From positions 43,203-107,202 of the forward strand of contig DATKKF010000137.1 of the NCBI GenBank assembly GCA_035543115.1: 64,000 nt of DNA. The letters are read 5' to 3'. The first letter of the stretch is position 1. Every line of letters begins with the position of its first letter. The notes below the pieces were generated by a model, which searched no databases, was not told the DNA's origin, and saw nothing but the letters and a program-made list of their open reading frames with translations. Below, piece after piece: positions 52,458 to 63,065 of the stretch. This stretch comes from RPRB01 sp035543115. GTDB lineage: Bacteria > Myxococcota > Myxococcia > Myxococcales > Myxococcaceae. Position numbers and translations under genes: made by a program.

Positions 52458-54824
<2,367 letters not shown>

Positions 54825-54911
54825 CGCCTCGCTCCGGGCGCCCGCTTGCCGGGGAAGAAGGCGAGGAAATCCGCGCGGTTCTCCCCTGTAGCACCCTGAC
54901 GCAGCGCCAGC

Positions 54912-54939
54912 ATCCTAACGGCCGAGACCCACGAGGCAA
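54912..54939 (-). promoter_or_regulatory. Candidate sigma-70 promoter for parC
   Basis: On the minus strand TTGCCT (54939-54934), 16-nt spacer, TAGGAT (54917-54912), 4 of 6 matches each. It lies about 90 nt upstream of the parC start in the 173-bp divergent gap with the SppA gene. Weak evidence by sequence alone. Confidence 0.4.
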
Positions 54940-54997
54940 GAAAGGGAGCCCACCCGTCGCTTTGTTGCTGCCCGGAGCCCCGCATCTGGAGGAAGCA

Positions 54998-57475
54998 GTG
55001 GGGGTGACTCGCTCCGCCGCCGCGCTCGTCCTCCTGCTCGTCCCCGCGCTCGCCCGCGCCCAGGCCTCGGCCATCGGCGAGCTCCGCCCCACGCTCCCCC
55101 CCACCAACGCCGCGCTGGCCGACGAGGTGACCGCCCCCGAGGTGAACCCCGCCGGACTCCAGTTCATCGGGGGGCCGATGCTCATCTACCAGCACGAGCG
55201 GAATCTCCACCTCGACTCCATCGTCGACGGCCTCTACTTCGGCAGCACCTTCTTCGACTGGATCGGCTTCGGCGTCGGGCTGGACTGGGTGCGCGGACCG
55301 CCCGTGGGCTCGGAGCGCGGCGGCTACCGGAAGACCTCGTACACCTTCTCGGTCGGCGGGCAGTGGCTGAGCCTGGGAAGCAGCCTCAACGTCTACACCC
55401 CGAACCTCGGCACGGCGCCCGGACCGAACACCTGGGACCTGGGGCTCGCCAGCCGGCCGAGCCGGACGCTCTCGCTCGGGCTCGCGCTCAAGGACATCGG
55501 CGACGAGGCTCACACCCGCACCTGGGAGCTGGCCTTCGGCGTCCGGCCCTGGGGCGACTGGCTGACCCTGGGCGCGAACTGGCAGTTCCCCGGGTTCAAC
55601 ACCCTCGGCGAGAGCCGGGTCGGCGCGGTGGTCCAGGCCGAGGTGGTGCGCGGCGTGCTGCTCGGGACCTCGGTGACCAAGAGCTGGCGCGAGGCGGGCG
55701 ACCCGTGGTTCTGGCAGGTGTCGCTCACCCTGAACGGAGGGCACGCCGGCATCGGCTACGCCCTGGGAGGAGGCCCGGACGGCACGGACCACGTGGTCCA
55801 GGCCCGGCTCTCGGCCTCCCGCTACCGCGGCGTCGAGCTGTTCGGCGGCCAGGTGGGGCTGATCGATCTCGAGTCGGCGCTCGCCGGCGGCGGCTCGGCG
55901 CTCGGGCTGCTCGGGATCCAGGACGAGGATCCCCACTTCAAGCTGCTCCGCCGGCTGCAGCGCGCCGGCGGGGACCGCACCCTCGCGGGCCTGGTGGTGA
56001 AGATCGACCGGCTGTCCATCGGGATGGCGGAGGCCGAGGAGCTCCGCGCCGAGCTGGTCCGGCTCCGCCAGCGTGGCAAGCGCGTCGCGGCGATGCTCCT
56101 CTCGGGCGGCGACAAGGAGTACCTGGTCGCGACCGGGGCCGACCGCATCTGGGTGGCCCCCCAGTCCTTCCTCGAGGTGAACGGCCTCTCGGCGAACGTC
56201 ATCTTCCTCGGGGAGACGATGCAGAAGCTCGGCATCAAGTGGGATGTCGCACGTGTCGGGCCCTACAAGGACGCGCCGGACTCGCTCACCCGGGCGACCA
56301 TGAGCCGCGAGCAGCGCGAGTCGCTCGACGCATTCCTCGACGTCGAGTCCCGCCGCTACGAGGGCCTGGTCGCCGAGTCCCGCGCGCTTCCGGCAGAGCG
56401 CTTCCGCAGGGTGCTCGAGGAGGGGCTCCTTCCGCCACGAACCGCGGTGCGGGAGAAGCTCGCGGACGACGTGGTGGACCCGGCGCAGCTGGACCGGGCA
56501 GGAGCCGCGCTCGTGCCCGACGGCCGCTGGGTGGGCCCGTACTCGCCGCCTGCGCCCGAGCGTCGCTGGGGAGAGCCGCGGCGCATCGCGGTCGTCCCGG
56601 TCATCGGCACCATCACCGGGGGGCGGAGCCGGAGCGACCCGTTCGGCTTCTCCCACTCGGCCGGCGCCGAGACCGTCGAGCGGGCGCTCCGCGACGCCGA
56701 GAACGACCCGCGGGTCGCGGCCATCGTTCTCCGGGTGGACAGCGGCGGTGGCGATGGGCTGGCCTCGGACATCATGTACCGGGCGGTGCTCCGCGCCCGG
56801 GCGAGGAAGCCGGTGGTAGCGACGATGGGCGGCGCCGCGGCGTCGGGCGGCTACTACGCAGCGATGGGCGCGGACTGGGTGATCGCCGAGCCAACGACGC
56901 TCACCGGGAGCATCGGGGTGTTCGTGCTCAAGCCTGGGCTCGAGGGGCTGGGGAAGAAGCTCGGGGTCAACGTGGAGACGCTGAAGCGCGGACCGCTCTC
57001 GGACATCCTCGGGCTGTACCGGCCCTGGACGCCGGCCGAGCAGGCCGCCGCTCAACGGTGGGTGGATGCCTTCTACGAGGACTTCGTGAGCGAGGTGGCG
57101 CGGAGCCGGAAGATGGATCCCGCGCGCGTGGACGCGGTGGCGCGCGGGCGCATCTGGTCCGGCGAGGACGCGCGCTCCCGCGGGCTCGTCGACGCGCTCG
57201 GGGGTCTGCCCGAGGCGGTGGCCGAGGCCCGGCGCCGAGCGGGCGTGCCGGAGGGCGAGGATCTCGCGCTCGTGACCTACGGAGGCCCGACGGGCCTCTT
57301 CGCGGCCCTCGCGGGGGAGAACGGCGCTCTCACCCAACTCGGTGTGAGCGGGGAGCGCGCAGGCCCTGAACCCGAGGCCTTGCAGCGTCTGGCCCGGGAA
57401 GTCGGGATTCCCTCGCTCTTCCTCCTCGAACCGGGACTGAAGGCGGCACTGCCGTTCGAGCTGCAGCTGCAGTAG
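54998..57475 (+). CDS. sppA: Signal peptide peptidase SppA fused to an N-terminal beta-barrel-like domain
   Basis: 825 aa from GTG 54998 (GGAGG 5 nt before). Signal peptide to about 21 (LARAQ). Residues ~30-290 are strand-rich with repeated Gly/aromatic motifs (GFGVGLDWVRG, LSLGLALKDIGD, LTLGANWQFPGF), unlike normal SppA. From about 300 the tandem SppA repeats follow: Lys424 in RVGPYKDAPDSL and Ser616 in AAASGGYYAAMGAD are the catalytic dyad, 192 apart as in the long (67K) enzymes. It would digest signal peptides or other substrates. The fusion suggests an envelope-anchored form. Confidence 0.9.
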   Translation: MGVTRSAAALVLLLVPALARAQASAIGELRPTLPPTNAALADEVTAPEVNPAGLQFIGGPMLIYQHERNLHLDSIVDGLYFGSTFFDWIGFGVGLDWVRGPPVGSERGGYRKTSYTFSVGGQWLSLGSSLNVYTPNLGTAPGPNTWDLGLASRPSRTLSLGLALKDIGDEAHTRTWELAFGVRPWGDWLTLGANWQFPGFNTLGESRVGAVVQAEVVRGVLLGTSVTKSWREAGDPWFWQVSLTLNGGHAGIGYALGGGPDGTDHVVQARLSASRYRGVELFGGQVGLIDLESALAGGGSALGLLGIQDEDPHFKLLRRLQRAGGDRTLAGLVVKIDRLSIGMAEAEELRAELVRLRQRGKRVAAMLLSGGDKEYLVATGADRIWVAPQSFLEVNGLSANVIFLGETMQKLGIKWDVARVGPYKDAPDSLTRATMSREQRESLDAFLDVESRRYEGLVAESRALPAERFRRVLEEGLLPPRTAVREKLADDVVDPAQLDRAGAALVPDGRWVGPYSPPAPERRWGEPRRIAVVPVIGTITGGRSRSDPFGFSHSAGAETVERALRDAENDPRVAAIVLRVDSGGGDGLASDIMYRAVLRARARKPVVATMGGAAASGGYYAAMGADWVIAEPTTLTGSIGVFVLKPGLEGLGKKLGVNVETLKRGPLSDILGLYRPWTPAEQAAAQRWVDAFYEDFVSEVARSRKMDPARVDAVARGRIWSGEDARSRGLVDALGGLPEAVAEARRRAGVPEGEDLALVTYGGPTGLFAALAGENGALTQLGVSGERAGPEPEALQRLAREVGIPSLFLLEPGLKAALPFELQLQ

Positions 57476-57511
57476 CCTCCCGCGCACTCGCAGTGAGAGG
57501 GGGGAGACCCG

Positions 57512-60271
57512 ATGCGAACGCTGCTCCCGTGGTTCGCCTGGGCAGTTCTCCTGGCGTGCGCCTCGACGCCGCCTTCGCGAGCGCCGACGGTGTCGGCCGC
57601 TCCGGCCCTCGCCCCCGATGCGGGTTCCTCGAGCACTGCGGCGCAGGGGCCGGCGGGCACCGAGCCGGTGTTCCGGCTTCCCGCGGACGTGCACCCGCTC
57701 GCCGAGCGCATCTCGCTCACTGTCGTGCCCGATCGAGAGGGCTTCCAGGGCCGGGTCGAGGTGTCCCTGAACCTGGATTCGGCCCGGCAGGATCTCTGGG
57801 TCTCGGCCAGCGACCTGCAGTTCGGGGAGGCCGTCCTGAGGACCGCCGGCGGCGAGGTCCCGGTGCGTGTGGACCCGGATCCGCGTCGCAGCGCAGCGCG
57901 CGTGTCCTGGAGCGGCCCCCCGGTCGCCGGTCGGGCGACGCTCGTCCTCGGCTTCAGCGGCCGCTTCGACCCGCACCTGGTGGGCCTCTACCGGCTCCAG
58001 ACGCGGGGAGGCTGGGCGGCCTTCACCCAGTTCCAGTTCATCGACGCGCGTCGTGCCTTCCCTTGCTTCGACGAGCCGGGGTTCAAGATTCCCTGGGACC
58101 TGGAGCTCATCGTCCCGCAGCGGATGACCGCGGCGGCGAACACCCCCGCGGTGGAAGAGCGCCCGGCCGATGGGGGCCTCAAGCGAGTCCGCTTCGGCAC
58201 CACCCGTCCGCTCCCCAGCTACCTGGTGGCCTTCGTGGTGGGTGACCTCGACGTCGTCTCCCCCGCGCCGCTCCCGCCGGACCGCATCCGCCCCCGCCCC
58301 CTCCAGATCCGGGGCATCGCACCGAAGGAGCGCGGGCCGGAGCTGGCGTACGGCCTCGCCTCCGGGGGGAAGCTGCTTCAAGGGCTCGAGCGCTGGCTCG
58401 GGATCCCCTACCCCTACGAGAAGCTGGACCACGTCGCGGTCCCCGACTTCGCCTTCGGGGCGATGGAGAACGCCGGGCTCATCCTCTACGCGGAGAAGCT
58501 CCTGCTCGCGCGCGAGGGCGAAGCATCCCTCGACGATCGGCTGAGCGTCGCCCGGGTGATGACCCACGAGATGGCCCACCACTGGTTCGGCGATCTGGTG
58601 ACGCCTCGATTCTGGGACGACCTCTGGCTGAACGAGTCCTTCGCCAGCTTCATGGAGACCGAGGTGGTCGGCCGGTGGGATCCCGCGCTCGGGGCGGAGA
58701 TCATCCAGGCCGAGGAGTCCATCGCCGCGATGCGCAACGACGAGCTGGAGGGCTCACGCGCCATCCGCTGGCCCATCCGGACCGAGGGGGATCTCCGTGC
58801 CTGGGACCCCAGCGTCATCTATCCGAAGGGCGCCGGGGTGATGGCGATGTTCCAGAACCTCCTCGGCCCCGAGGTCTTCCGGAAGCGGATGGCCCGGTAC
58901 GTCGAGGCGCATCGGGACGGAAACGCGACGACCGAGGACCTCATCTCGGCCCTCTCGGGGCCCGGCCAGGACATCGGCCCTGCCTTGCTGGGCTTCGTCG
59001 ATCAGCCCGGCGTGCCGCTGATTCGCGGCGAGGTCCACTGCGATCCGACGGGCGCCCGGATCGCGCTCCACCAGGAACGTGCGCTGCCGCTGGGCTCGAG
59101 GGCGACGCAGCTGCGCTGGCAGGTGCCGGTCTGCGCGCGGGCCGACCGGGACCCGCGGCCGCGATGTGTACTGCTCACCGGCGAGGAGGGGACGATTCCA
59201 CTCCCCGGACGCTGCCCCCGCTGGGTGCACCTGAACGCCGGGGCCAGGGGGTACTACCGCTGGCTGCTGCCCGCCGGCGGGATGGATGCGGTGCTGCGAA
59301 CGGCATGGCCGAAGCTCGCCCCGGCGGAGCGGCTTTCGGCGACCGATGCCCTGCTCTCGAGCGCAGTCGACGGGGCAGTGCCGGCCGCCGAGGCGCTCGC
59401 GCGATTGACGCCGATGGCCCGAGAGCCGGAACCCTCGGTGCCCAGCCGGGCGATGAGGTTCCTCCTCGGGACACGGCTGTACTGGTCTTCCCCGGAGGTG
59501 GATCCCGAGCTCCGGCGGAGCATGGCCGCCCAGTTCCGCCCCGCCCTGGCACGGCTGGGCTGGACGACCCGCCAGGGCGAGTCTCCCCGCGTCGCAGAGC
59601 TCCGCTCGGACGTCATCAAGTTCCTGGCGCTCGATGCCGGGGATCCCGAGGTGCTGGCACGGGCTGCCCGGCTCGGCCGCGCGTGGGTGGGTGACGATGG
59701 AGGCGTGCACCCGGATGCGGTGAGCCCGGACCTGCGCGACGTGAGCGTCCGGGCCGCGGCGCGCAGGGGCGGGAAGAGCGAGTTCGCGGCGATGGAGGCG
59801 AGGCTGCTCGCCTCCGACGAGTCGAGCGTGCGTCTGGCGCTGGCAAGCGGCCTGGGGTCGTTCCTCCAGCCCGAGCTGGCCGAGCGTGCGCGGGCCCTGG
59901 TGCTCTCGCCCAGGCTCCGGCTGTGGGAACGGTTCCGCATCCTGTTTGCGCACGCCTACACGCCAGAACTGAGAAGCGGCACCACCGAGTGGCTCGTGGC
60001 CCACCAGGAGCAGCTCGCGGGGCTGATGGCCGAGGCGGACGTCCAAATCCTCCCGTCGCTGCTGACCGGGTGCTCGGAGGAGGAGGCCGCGCGGGTGGCC
60101 GCCGACTTCGCTCCTCTCGCGCGGACCTACCCCAGCCTCCCCTTTCAGCTGCGGAAGGCCGAGGAGCGGGCCCGCCTCTGTGGGGCCGCCCGCGTGGTCC
60201 AGGCCCCGAGCGTGGCCAGGTTCCTGGCCGGTCAGCGACCCCATGTCGAACAGCCGCCACCTCCCCGGTGA
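57512..60271 (+). CDS. M1-family (gluzincin) aminopeptidase lipoprotein
   Basis: 919 aa. Lipobox-type LLACAS gives Cys16. Catalytic core: GAMENAGLI (about 316-324), HEMAHHWFGD (His352-Glu353 and His356) and LWLNESFASFME (third zinc ligand about 375). The tyrosine in VIYPKGAGVMAMF is the transition-state residue. The C-terminal ~400 residues are helical (ERAP1-like). It cleaves N-terminal residues from peptides; as a lipoprotein it likely works on extracellular or periplasmic peptides. Strong purine-rich RBS (GAGAGGGGGGAG) before the ATG. Confidence 0.92.
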   Translation: MRTLLPWFAWAVLLACASTPPSRAPTVSAAPALAPDAGSSSTAAQGPAGTEPVFRLPADVHPLAERISLTVVPDREGFQGRVEVSLNLDSARQDLWVSASDLQFGEAVLRTAGGEVPVRVDPDPRRSAARVSWSGPPVAGRATLVLGFSGRFDPHLVGLYRLQTRGGWAAFTQFQFIDARRAFPCFDEPGFKIPWDLELIVPQRMTAAANTPAVEERPADGGLKRVRFGTTRPLPSYLVAFVVGDLDVVSPAPLPPDRIRPRPLQIRGIAPKERGPELAYGLASGGKLLQGLERWLGIPYPYEKLDHVAVPDFAFGAMENAGLILYAEKLLLAREGEASLDDRLSVARVMTHEMAHHWFGDLVTPRFWDDLWLNESFASFMETEVVGRWDPALGAEIIQAEESIAAMRNDELEGSRAIRWPIRTEGDLRAWDPSVIYPKGAGVMAMFQNLLGPEVFRKRMARYVEAHRDGNATTEDLISALSGPGQDIGPALLGFVDQPGVPLIRGEVHCDPTGARIALHQERALPLGSRATQLRWQVPVCARADRDPRPRCVLLTGEEGTIPLPGRCPRWVHLNAGARGYYRWLLPAGGMDAVLRTAWPKLAPAERLSATDALLSSAVDGAVPAAEALARLTPMAREPEPSVPSRAMRFLLGTRLYWSSPEVDPELRRSMAAQFRPALARLGWTTRQGESPRVAELRSDVIKFLALDAGDPEVLARAARLGRAWVGDDGGVHPDAVSPDLRDVSVRAAARRGGKSEFAAMEARLLASDESSVRLALASGLGSFLQPELAERARALVLSPRLRLWERFRILFAHAYTPELRSGTTEWLVAHQEQLAGLMAEADVQILPSLLTGCSEEEAARVAADFAPLARTYPSLPFQLRKAEERARLCGAARVVQAPSVARFLAGQRPHVEQPPPPR

Positions 60272-60297
60272 CGTTCCCTGCAGCCCGGGCGAAACTT

Positions 60298-60306
60298 TGA
60301 TATAGA
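60298..60306 (+). promoter_or_regulatory. Extended -10 promoter candidate for rho
   Basis: TG-A-TATAGA in a locally AT-rich patch that stands out against the 70% GC context. It would give a leader of about 140 nt before the rho ATG, long enough for the autogenous Rho control known in other bacteria (inference). Confidence 0.4.
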
Positions 60307-60450
60307 AGAAAAGTCTCCGTCGGGTCGGGCCCACTTCCCGGGCTGGCCGGTGGGGACGAATTCCGGGGCCTGCCGGACCGGTCGGGGCTCGTGAGCGCAA
60401 GACGCGCTCTCGCCCTGTCCTCCGGCCTCGCCTCTCACTCTCTCGAGAGC

Positions 60451-61956
60451 ATGATGAGCAACGACAACGACACCCTCGACACCCCTCCCGCCGCGGCCCC
60501 CGCGCCCGAGGCCCCCGGCAGCGACGGAGACGACGGCGCGGACGACGATGGCCCCGACGAGGCGCCCGGCGCGACTGCCGCTCCCGGCGGAGGCCCCGCC
60601 CTCGGCCCTGGCCAGGCGCCCGCTCCGGGCCGCCGCCGGCGGCGGCGTCGCCGTCGCGGACGGGGCGCTCCGGTCCTCTTCACTCCCGAGGGCCAGGCAT
60701 ATCGGATGGTGACCGGCCCCGACGGCCAGCAGACCCAAGCCTTCCTCACACCCCAGGAGTTGCAGCAGTGGCAGGCGCGCCAGCAACAGCAGCAGCCCCA
60801 GCCCGGGCAACAGGCCCCGGCCGGCGCCCCGCGGCCGCCCCCCGTCCAGGTGCAGCCCAACCTGCTCCCGGTGGAGGGCGTGCTCGACACCGAGGCCAAG
60901 GGCCCGAACGCCTTCCTGCGGCAGATCCGCCGGAACCTCCTGCCCGGTCCCGAGGACGCCGAGCTCCCCAAGAACCTGGTCCAGAAGCTCCGGCTGCGTC
61001 AGGGCCAGTACGTCACGGCGCTGGCCCAGATGCGCGGGCAGAAGGGTCTGGTCCAGAAGGTGGAGACCATCGACGGCCAACCGGTGGAGGGCGCGCCGCG
61101 GCTCCCCCATTTCAACGACCTCACCAGCATCGACCCGGTGGAGCGCATCAAGCTCGAGCACGGGCACAAGGAGATGGTGACCCGCGTCCTGGACATCATC
61201 GCCCCGCTGGGCAAGGGCCAGCGGGCGCTGATCGTCGCTCCGCCGAAGACCGGCAAGACCATCATGCTCCAGCGCATCGCCCAGGCGGTGCTGACCAACC
61301 ATCCCGAGATGCACGTGATGGTGCTCCTCATCGACGAGCGTCCCGAGGAGGTCACCGACATGCGCCGGAGCATCAAGGCCGAGGTGCTGGCCTCGAGCGC
61401 CGACCGGCCCTCCGGCGATCACCTCAAGCTGGCCGAGCTCGCCCTGGAGCGCGCGCGGCGGATGGTGGAGAGTGGAAAGGACGTCATCATCCTGCTGGAC
61501 TCGATCACCCGGCTGGCGCGGGCCTTCAACAAGGAGGTCGACAGCTCCGGTCGGACGCTCACCGGCGGCGTGGACAGCCGGGCGCTCGAACGTCCCAAGC
61601 GCATCTTCGGCGCCGCCCGGGCGACCGAGGAGGCCGGCTCGCTGACCATCGTCGGCACGGCGCTGATCGATACCGGGAGCCGGATGGACGAGGTCATCTT
61701 CGAGGAGTTCAAGGGCACCGGGAACAGCGAGATCACCCTCGACCGGCTCCTGGCCGAGAAGCGCATCTTCCCCGCCATCAACATCCCCCAGTCCGGCACG
61801 CGGAAGGAGGAGAAGCTCTTCACCCAGAAGGAGTACGAGAAGGTGAAGAAGCTCCGCCAGATGCTCTTCAGCGTGAAGCCGGTGGAGGCGATGGAGGCGC
61901 TGGTGAAGCGGCTGTCGCGGTATACCTACAACGACGAGTTCCTCGACGAGCTGTAG
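60451..61956 (+). CDS. rho: Transcription termination factor Rho with low-complexity N-terminus containing Arg9
   Basis: 501 aa from ATG 60451 (a GTG at 60391 would add 20). Residues 1-60 are acidic and Ala/Pro/Gly-rich, 61-69 are nine Arg, 105-130 are Gln/Pro-rich. The usual N-terminal helix bundle is absent or replaced. RNA-binding OB-like fold begins at VEGVLDTEAKGPNAFL; Walker A PPKTGKTI (264-271), Walker B VIILLDSITRLAR, Q-loop and R-loop regions follow. Hexameric RNA helicase. Myxobacterial and actinobacterial Rho proteins are known to bear such basic inserts. Confidence 0.96.
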   Translation: MMSNDNDTLDTPPAAAPAPEAPGSDGDDGADDDGPDEAPGATAAPGGGPALGPGQAPAPGRRRRRRRRRGRGAPVLFTPEGQAYRMVTGPDGQQTQAFLTPQELQQWQARQQQQQPQPGQQAPAGAPRPPPVQVQPNLLPVEGVLDTEAKGPNAFLRQIRRNLLPGPEDAELPKNLVQKLRLRQGQYVTALAQMRGQKGLVQKVETIDGQPVEGAPRLPHFNDLTSIDPVERIKLEHGHKEMVTRVLDIIAPLGKGQRALIVAPPKTGKTIMLQRIAQAVLTNHPEMHVMVLLIDERPEEVTDMRRSIKAEVLASSADRPSGDHLKLAELALERARRMVESGKDVIILLDSITRLARAFNKEVDSSGRTLTGGVDSRALERPKRIFGAARATEEAGSLTIVGTALIDTGSRMDEVIFEEFKGTGNSEITLDRLLAEKRIFPAINIPQSGTRKEEKLFTQKEYEKVKKLRQMLFSVKPVEAMEALVKRLSRYTYNDEFLDEL

Positions 61957-61969
61957 CCGAACGAGAACC

Positions 61970-62464
61970 ATGCCGGCGCTGCCGATCATGCCGTTCATCG
62001 TCGTGGTGCTGCTGGCCCTGCCCTTCAAGCTCGCCCCGCGGTCGCTCGGATGGCTCGCCTTCGGATTGTGGATGCTCGGTGCCGTGGTGCTGCTGTCGCT
62101 CGGCACGGCGCGCCTGCTCCATGCCGCCAGGGGTGAGACGTCGCCCGGAGCCGTGGCCGTGGTCGCGGTCGGGGCGCTGGTGGTGGGCGCGGCGAAGGGG
62201 TGGTTCCTCCTGCGAAGGACCGCCCGGCGGAACATCGACCGGCTCGCCGCGCTGACCGAGGATCGCCGGGCGATCCATGTCTACGGGACCCGGAGCTGGG
62301 TGGTCATCGGGCTGATGACCGGGCTGAGCATCGGGCTGACACTCGGGGGCGTGCCGCCGCTCTGGCGCGGGATGGTCAATCTGGCGATTGGCGCCGCGCT
62401 GGCCGCGAGCAGCCTGAATTACCTCGCCCCGCTGCGGGCGGGCCTGTTGCGGTCCACCGTCTGA
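61970..62464 (+). CDS. Small polytopic membrane protein
   Basis: 164 aa, four predicted hydrophobic helices (LPIMPFIVVVLLALPF, LGWLAFGLWMLGAVVLLSL, VAVVAVGALVVGAA, VVIGLMTGLSIGLTLG), with a basic loop (RRTARRNIDRL). No motif recognised; 13 nt downstream of rho. Function unknown. Confidence 0.75.
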   Translation: MPALPIMPFIVVVLLALPFKLAPRSLGWLAFGLWMLGAVVLLSLGTARLLHAARGETSPGAVAVVAVGALVVGAAKGWFLLRRTARRNIDRLAALTEDRRAIHVYGTRSWVVIGLMTGLSIGLTLGGVPPLWRGMVNLAIGAALAASSLNYLAPLRAGLLRSTV

Positions 62465-62591
62465 GCCGACGGCTGGCGGCTCCCCCGATCGCTCGGGCCG
62501 CATCGATCGGTGACGCGGAGCACCGACAGTCGTGGCGCGGCGCGACGGCGTTCCCCGAGGCAGCTCGACGTTGGGCGGCGAGGCGCGGCGG

Positions 62592-63065
62592 TCAACCGAT
62601 CGAGCGAGCCCGGACTCCCGCCGACTCCTCGAGCGCCTGCTCCTCACGCCGGAGCCGCCGGCGCCGTGCCTCCTCTTCCCGCCGCTCGATCAACCGCTCC
62701 AGCACGGCCAGGCTCGCCTCTGCACGTTCGAGGGCGGCGAGAGCGTCGGCCGTCCACGCGGACCGCGAGGCGAGCTCACGGCGCGCCACGTCCCGTCCGA
62801 AGGCGAGGACCTCGAGCTCCCCGCGAAGCCGTGACTCGTGCCGGGCGTGGAGGACGGCGCTGCCGGCGGCTCCGCCACTCCCCAGCACCGTGAGCCGCGC
62901 ATCGGCACGGTGGGCGACCCGCCCTCGCTGCGACTCCCAGCGCGTGGTCGCCCGGCGCAGGAGCTCCTCGGCGAGACGAAGCTCGGACAGCCGCCGGGCG
63001 AACGCCTCCTGCGCGCCGTCGCGCGCCCCTGTCCTGATCCGCTGGAGCGCACGCAGCCCGCTCAT
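62592..63065 (-). CDS. Type III secretion/flagellar-type stalk protein (SctO/FliJ-like)
   Basis: 157 aa, almost entirely heptad-like charged coiled coil (LRLAEELLRRATTRWESQRG, ALERAEASLAVLERLIERRE). Its ATG overlaps the stop of the ATPase gene (ATGA), which is the normal position of the FliJ/YscO stalk that sits inside the ATPase ring. Sequence itself is poorly conserved; assignment relies on position and shape. Followed by a 127-bp convergent gap to the membrane-protein gene in which I see nothing. Confidence 0.72.
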   Translation of the reverse strand: MSGLRALQRIRTGARDGAQEAFARRLSELRLAEELLRRATTRWESQRGRVAHRADARLTVLGSGGAAGSAVLHARHESRLRGELEVLAFGRDVARRELASRSAWTADALAALERAEASLAVLERLIERREEEARRRRLRREEQALEESAGVRARSIG

